From: Colletotrichum lupini
Lineage: Eukaryota > Ascomycota > Sordariomycetes > Glomerellales > Glomerellaceae
Direction of reading: 5' to 3'
NCBI RefSeq assembly: GCF_023278565.1
Contig: NC_064676.1
Location: forward strand, 3,906,001 to 3,970,000
DNA: 64,000 bases
Part shown: positions 58,501 to 64,000 of the stretch, piece by piece
Position numbering within the stretch: the stretch's first letter is position 1
How the letters are laid out: each line of letters opens with the position of its first letter
Notes under the pieces: generated by a model
The model's database searches: none
What the model was told of the DNA's origin: nothing
Seen by the model: the letters and a program-made list of their open reading frames with translations, nothing else
Translations under genes and position numbers: made by a program

Positions 58501-61500
58501 ACGGCCCTTATTAGTAATATTAAGTTAATTAAATATATAATAAAAAAAGAAAAAAGGCTAAATATAATAATTACTAATAAAGAGGCCTAGATTTGTTAAA
58601 TAAATAAAGATTTAACTCATGAGTAAAGTAATAAAAAAGGTAATATTATATTTATAAGAAAAATAGATATTAATTAAATAACTACTCTAAAAAAAAGCGT
58701 ATTAAATCGTATAAATAATATAAAAAGTTAAGGATAATAAATAGTAAAACTAGCCCTTATTAATTTAACTAATTCCTTATTATATATAAAAAAAGATCTA
58801 GGGGTATAAAACTTAGTAATAGTAGCTAAAGTAGTAGCTTAAAATATATACCCTCTATAAGAAATTTAAAAAATAAAAAAGATCTTACCCCCTATACTAA
58901 CGAATTAAATTATAATAAAATTAATAATATTAACTACTCTTTTTTTACCCCATTAGCTTCTAGAGGATATACGAAGCTAAATAAATAGAGGGTAATAAAA
59001 GCTCTTAATAAGTAGGCTTTTATTTATAAATAGTAAAGAAAGGTCCCTTAAATAACGGATATAAAGGTAGCTAAAAGGGTAAATCTAATAGGGCTAAAGC
59101 CTATTCTCTTAATAATTAAAAAGAAAATACTATTTCTTTTAATATTTAAAAAAAAAAGAATATAATACTAAGTAAATCTAGGGGTAGCTAGAAGGGTCCT
59201 TTTTATACTACTTAGATCCCTCGAATACTAAGCTTATATAAGTATTTTACGTAAGTAAAAAGTACGGCCTAGACGATTTTTATAAGATTATCCTAAATAC
59301 TAAGGCATCGTAATAGTTAATTAAAAAAAAGGGTAATTCTAAGTACTATAAAAGATCGCATTAGTAATACTTAATATATTAATAATAAGTATTATAAAAA
59401 TTAGTTTCGGCCTAAGTAAAGAAATCGTTACCCTAAGTATAATAAAAATAGAGACGTACTTTAGAATAATAACTTTTTATATTTTACTTATTAATACCTT
59501 ATTTTTCTTATATTTAAAAAATATAAATTAACTAAGTATTATATTTAATAATATAAGGAATAGAATCTCTAGTAGTAAGTACTTCGAAATAGTTAAATAA
59601 TAATAAGAGTATACGTTTATAAAGCTTATTAATAATATAAAGTTAATTAATTACTTAATAGAAATAAGCTTAGAAGATTATATTAAAGATTTAAGTACCC
59701 GTCGGTTACGAGGCTATATAACTTCTTAAAGTAATTAAGTAATAATAATATTAAAATAGGGGCGCTAGAGTAGTTAATAAAAGTATATTATTAATACTAA
59801 ATAAATACGCAGAGCCTATGCAAATTTAAGTTTAAATTATATAATAAGCTTAACTTTAACTAAGAAATCGTCGTTAATATTTTTTATATAAATAATCGGC
59901 TAGTATTATATATAATTAACGTAGTTATATCTTTCTAAGTAGGGTAATTCCTCTAGGATTTATAAATAAAAATAGTATAAGTAGCCCTATAAAAAAGCTA
60001 AATTAATATATATTAGGGACCGCTAAATAATATTAGAACCGACGCTAATACTAGCTTTAAATTGGTAAAATTTAAAGATAATATAATAGCTTATAATATA
60101 TAATTAAAAATCGTATTTATTAAAGCGTACTATAGTATTAAAAAGGTAGAGAGGGTATACTAATAATTAAAAAAAGCGTTTAGAATTATTAAAAAAGAAA
60201 ATCTAGATTTTATTAATAATAAATACTTCTAAATAGTATTTAAATACTATAACGATACTATAGGGCCTAACGGACTTATACTAATGTTATTAGTATTTAG
60301 AGTATATTTAAAAACGACCTTAGCCTTATTACCGTCGCTAAGTATAAGCTAACGAGCCTAAGTAATTAAAAAAGTAATATAAGTACTATATAAAGTAAAT
60401 ATAAAAAGGTAAGTTAACGAGGTAATTACTATACGTAATAAGCTTAATATAAAGGATAATTTAAATATATTACTAAATTCGGATATATAAGTATAATATA
60501 AAATTACTTAATAATAAGCTAGGCTATATAAATTAATTTCCGTTAACGAGCGCTCTTATATAGTTATAAGAAATTATAACTAGCTATTTAAAGTATTAAT
60601 TATAGTAGTTAAACCGTATTATATAAATCCTAACGAGGTAATTTCTAACTTATAAAAAAAGAAAAAGCTAAGGGAAACTATATAACCCGCGGTAGAGGTA
60701 TAAGAAATTATCCTTAATAAAATCGTTATAATAATATTAATAAATAATAAAGAAGAGGAAATTATTAAAAGGGTACTAATATTATTAATAAAACGTCGCA
60801 AAAAACTATAATAATAAGCCCTAACGTAGTAATTTATTACTAATAATAAAATAATTAATACCTTTTATATAATAAAAGAGAAAGCCGATTTTAAATTAGT
60901 AGTTAAACTACGTAAAAAAAGTATAATTATAATTATTAAAAAGCTATATAAAGGATTAGATCTTATTAAAATAAACAATCTTTATAATCGAGGGGTCTAT
61001 TGATTTATTTTATATAACTTAAAAAAATATATAAACCTCTATATATTTAAATTATAAATAGTTTATAAAATTGAAAAAAAAAGAATACCTTAGCCGTATA
61101 AAAAGTTTAAATACGTAATTTAGGGGTACGGTAACGTTAAAAAGGTAACACTACTTATATAATTACCTACTATATAGCGCTATAATTAATAATTAATAAT
61201 AGTACTAATAGTATTACTATAAAAAAAGGGATACGAGATTTAGAGCTATAATATTACCTAGGCCTATACCTAATTAGCTATAGGGCTTATAAAGAAAATC
61301 CTAGCCTATTTACTAAAGGAAATAGTTAATAAGTACTTAAAAAGTATAATTATTAAAGTGCTTAAACTACTATATAAGCTCGTAAAATCGGGCACTTATT
61401 AATAAGCTACTTATTATAATTTTTATATTAATTAACTATTAATAATTACTTCTACGTACGACCCGTATTTACTAGTTATGGAGTATAAGAGTAACTAATT

Positions 61501-62580
61501 TAGGATTATTAAAATATAAACTAACGATATATTAAGCCTATTTAATATTAACTTTATAAAAAAGGAAAATAAGGAGCTTTAAAAAGCGGGCTTCGTAATA
61601 AAACTAAAAGAGGTTTTTATAATAAATACCCCCTTAGTATTTAATAATAAGATTTTTATAATTAAAAAAGAAACCGTCGTTTTTTAATAAAAGGAGTAGA
61701 GTAAGAAAATTAACTTTATTAATCCAAATATAACTAACGTTAAGAAGTAATATAAAGCTAAGCTTGCGCGAGGGGTATATATTATAAGTATTTATTAACC
61801 TAAAATAATTTTTAATTATATTAAAATAGCATAAGCTATAAATCTAACTAAACGAGACGTTAAAGTACTTAATAAGTAGCTTAAATAGTAATAAATAAAT
61901 CTTAATTAAGGTCTTATTTATTACCTAATTAACTTTATAATTAATAAGCTCTATGTTTTTATTAATAAGTTATTTATAAATAATAACGATCTTACTTCGT
62001 AATTAGGGTATATTATTATCCTAGTTAATGAGAGTATAAGTAAGAGCGAATTTACTATATATAGTAATATAATTTATTATTTATTAATTAAAAATAAATA
62101 GGTAATAAGAAGTATACTAGCGTTAGAGGTTTATAATATAGTTAATAGCGTTAACCTCTCTTATATAATTTTAATAACACTAAAAGAAATTACTAATTAA
62201 ATTAGCTTTCTATTTATTTTAATAGTTATTTATACCGATTCTTACTTATTATATAAATACTTTATTAAATTAAAAATAATAAAAGAAAAGAGGCTTATAA
62301 TTAATATTATAGCCCTTAGGTAATTATATAAAAGGCGTAAAATACTTAAAATCCGTTAGATTAATAATAAAAATAACCTCGTAAACGCTTTTATAAAAGT
62401 AGTATTAAATAAGGAATTAAAGTAATTTATAAATAATAGAAAAGTTATTATATAAATAAAGGAATAGGTTATATAAAAAAAGTAAAGAAAAAGAGGAAAA
62501 AGAGACGATTTAATAAACGGGCCTAAGGTCGAATTATATCTCTAACTATAGTAATTAAATTAATAAAAAAAAAAAGTTAA

Positions 62581-62782
62581 TATTAAATTAGAAATTTAAT
62601 TTAACTACGGTATATAGCTAACTATATAGGGGCTAATTACGGGCCCTATTTATAATTATTATAACTAGCCTAACTTATAATTAGAACCTCTTTTTTATAC
62701 TTACGTAAATATTTATATAGTTTAATTAATCTCTTTGTTAACTACGGTTCGAACTAACTACCCTATAATAGGGATATTAATA
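62581..62782 (+). repeat. 3' LTR of copia D
   Basis: 202 bp, begins TATTAAATT, ends GATATTAATA. Preceded by an A-rich polypurine run. Confidence 0.9.
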
Positions 62783-63645
62783 AGTACCTTGTTTCGGACC
62801 ATTTCTATCCCCGCCAGAATTACCTCGAATCCACTATCTAAAACACGAAGCGGATGATGTTATAAGCTTCCTTCGTTAATCAACTTCTCTACAGTTTCCC
62901 AAACAGAGATCCCAAAGACGCGCAGTTCTTCCGACGGATCGCTCTTGTAGGGCTCAGGCCAGGTGCATCCTTCCCCAAAGATTCGAGGGCCGACTGTAAA
63001 ATCCGCGGTGACAACTTTTCGAGTCGCAGCATGCTGTTGCCAAGGGTCAAGAGACACGTACTTGCCGCCGCCTCGTCCGATAGCAGCGTAGCAAAAGGCG
63101 GTAGACTCGACGGTCGTGATGCAGTCCAAGGCATATTTCAAGTTCCCTTTCGTGTATGTTTTCTGAACGTGAAAAACAATCAGTCAGTGATTGGTTGCCT
63201 TACGATTACGCAACATGCAAACTTCGGATTTCAGCAACTCACAATCTTTTTCGCCAGCTCTTTATCATTGCGATCGAAAACTTCTACTGCCTGGTTTCTT
63301 TTCGCTAGGTCGAAATTCTTCGGGGAACAAATAGCAATCGGATCGAGACCGGAACTGCTCACGATGACTATGTCAGATGTTTCCTCAAAGATATGGTGGA
63401 CGATTTGACTTACAGTTTCAGCATTTGCATGGCAATTGTCGCAGTTGCTGTACTGGCCCCATAGACCAATACATAGGCAGGCTTCGCAGCTCCTTGACCG
63501 GGCAGAGGCAAGCCAAGCAGCTTCATGGCGATTCCGGCGGTGCTCACTCCCACAGGTAGAGATGCAGCTGCTTCAGTGCTCCAAGACTCTGGAACCTTTG
63601 TCCACATCTGTCACGAGTTATGGCACGCAGCAATGGGCATACGGA
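62783..63645 (-). pseudogene. Trans-acting enoyl reductase (LovC-type MDR), main fragment, truncated at both ends
   Basis: The minus-strand exons join in frame: '[20 protein letters not shown]', then '[20 protein letters not shown]' (nucleotide-binding Gly-Ala-Ser), then after an intron '[20 protein letters not shown]', and after another '[20 protein letters not shown]' and '[11 protein letters not shown]', all typical of LovC-like reductases that act in trans on polyketide synthases. TAA at 62860-62862 replaces the Gln expected before His-His-Pro; the frame then runs on 'HHPLRVLDSGFE' to 'MVRNKV' where copia D enters. At the other side the first roughly 100 residues are missing and an AT-rich element begins near 63646. 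A further TGA at 63611-63613 lies in the frame just upstream of Gln-Met-Trp-Thr-Lys, if the exon extends that far. Confidence 0.83.
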
Positions 63646-64000
63646 GTGTAGTAAAAGTAGCTTAACTATTAAAATAGAAATAGACAAAAGGAAAAGGTCT
63701 ATATACACGATATCTAAAATAGACACGTAATTTGATACGTAATAAGTACTTTATAAGGTACGATTACTATCCTTATTACGTAATATACCCCTTAATTACT
63801 ATTATTAAGGAGCTATTATACTTAAGATAGAATCTTTGAATACCCTTATAAAGGCTTAATTTAATTAAATATAAATAAAAGAAAAATAAGTATAAGGAAT
63901 ACGCGTCTTTTAAACTACGTTTATTATAAATATATCCTTTTATTAAAATAAATAGAATCCTAACCCGGAATAGCGCATATTCTATTATTTTTAGTATATA
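63646..64000. mobile_element. Left end of another AT-rich, RIP-like decayed element
   Basis: Composition changes abruptly near 63646 within the enoyl reductase gene, to sequence starting TGTAGTAAAAGTAGC that is AT-rich and unlike the copia family of copies A-D. A TG start would fit an LTR of a different family. The other end and the target duplication lie outside the window, so type and orientation are unknown. Confidence 0.5.

Larger units (their letters stand above)
55373..62782 (+). mobile_element. Ty1/copia retrotransposon, copy D, heavily RIP-mutated, splitting the enoyl reductase gene
   Basis: 7410 bp with 202-bp LTRs (55373-55574, 62581-62782) and a perfect 5-bp target duplication AGTAC (55368-55372, 62783-62787). 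The left LTR still reads TATCGGATTAGAAG; the right LTR and interior are extremely AT-rich. Colinear with copies A and C. A minus-strand 60-codon open frame at 60619-60801 is an accident of AT-rich sequence and has a counterpart in copy A. Inserted 14 codons before the end of the enoyl reductase gene. Confidence 0.93.

Noticed and set aside
13545..62782. AT-rich blocks as centromere or mitochondrial insertions
   Set aside because: Each block is bounded by LTRs and target duplications and aligns with the others as one copia family.
1..64000. CRISPR arrays, phage or bacterial operon features
   Set aside because: None seen; the gene structure is eukaryotic with spliceosomal introns.

Overview
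The window looks like an accessory, repeat-rich region of a filamentous ascomycete (Pezizomycotina, most likely Sordariomycetes). The evidence is genes with several 50-100 bp introns (GT..CTNAC/CTAAT..AG), fungal-only families (Chs4/Skt5 chitin synthase regulator, UstYa/DUF3328, CmcJ/NvfI-like oxygenase, FSH-type serine hydrolase), and long AT-rich blocks made by C-to-T/G-to-A transitions inside transposable elements, the signature of repeat-induced point mutation (RIP).

Layout. Positions 1-5518 are a long GC-balanced, partly CT-rich upstream region with no gene I can support. 5519-7852 is an intact housekeeping gene for a Sel1-repeat chitin synthase regulator ending in a CaaX box. 7853-10231 is intergenic. 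From 10.2 kb to the right edge lies what was a compact biosynthetic-type gene cluster: UstYa-like gene 1 (-), UstYa-like gene 2 (+, broken), sucrose-transporter-like MFS (-, broken), a second MFS transporter (+, broken and split), a stand-alone adenylation-domain enzyme (-, one stop), an APH-type kinase (+), a phytanoyl-CoA-dioxygenase-type enzyme (-, one stop), a CmcJ/NvfI-type oxygenase (-), a cytochrome P450 (+), an FSH serine hydrolase (-) and a trans-acting enoyl reductase (-, broken and split). No core synthase (PKS, NRPS, terpene cyclase or ribosomal precursor peptide) was found. The enoyl reductase plus the serine hydrolase suggest, by analogy with highly reducing PKS or PKS-NRPS clusters, that one lies or once lay to the right.

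This cluster has been invaded by four near-full-length copies of one Ty1/copia family (A 13545-20962, B 27241-34210, C 36511-43935, D 55373-62782; all + strand, 202-205 bp LTRs, 5-bp target duplications), one undecayed solo LTR of the same family (50937-51141), one Fot1/pogo-like DNA transposon with perfect 44-bp inverted ends (24916-26802), a 442-bp MITE-like element carrying a tRNA-like unit (44558-44999), and a further AT-rich element entering at the right edge (about 63646). Removing them takes out about 31.8 kb of the 53 kb and rejoins genes in frame: copia B splits the MFS gene, copia D splits the enoyl reductase gene. The solo LTR and the Fot1-like element sit exactly on splice junctions that their target duplications recreate.

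Six genes of the cluster carry in-frame stops, almost all explainable as CpA-to-TpA changes. Others (UstYa gene 1, APH kinase, CmcJ-like, P450, hydrolase) are open. I read this as a biosynthetic cluster dying through transposon insertion and RIP leakage.
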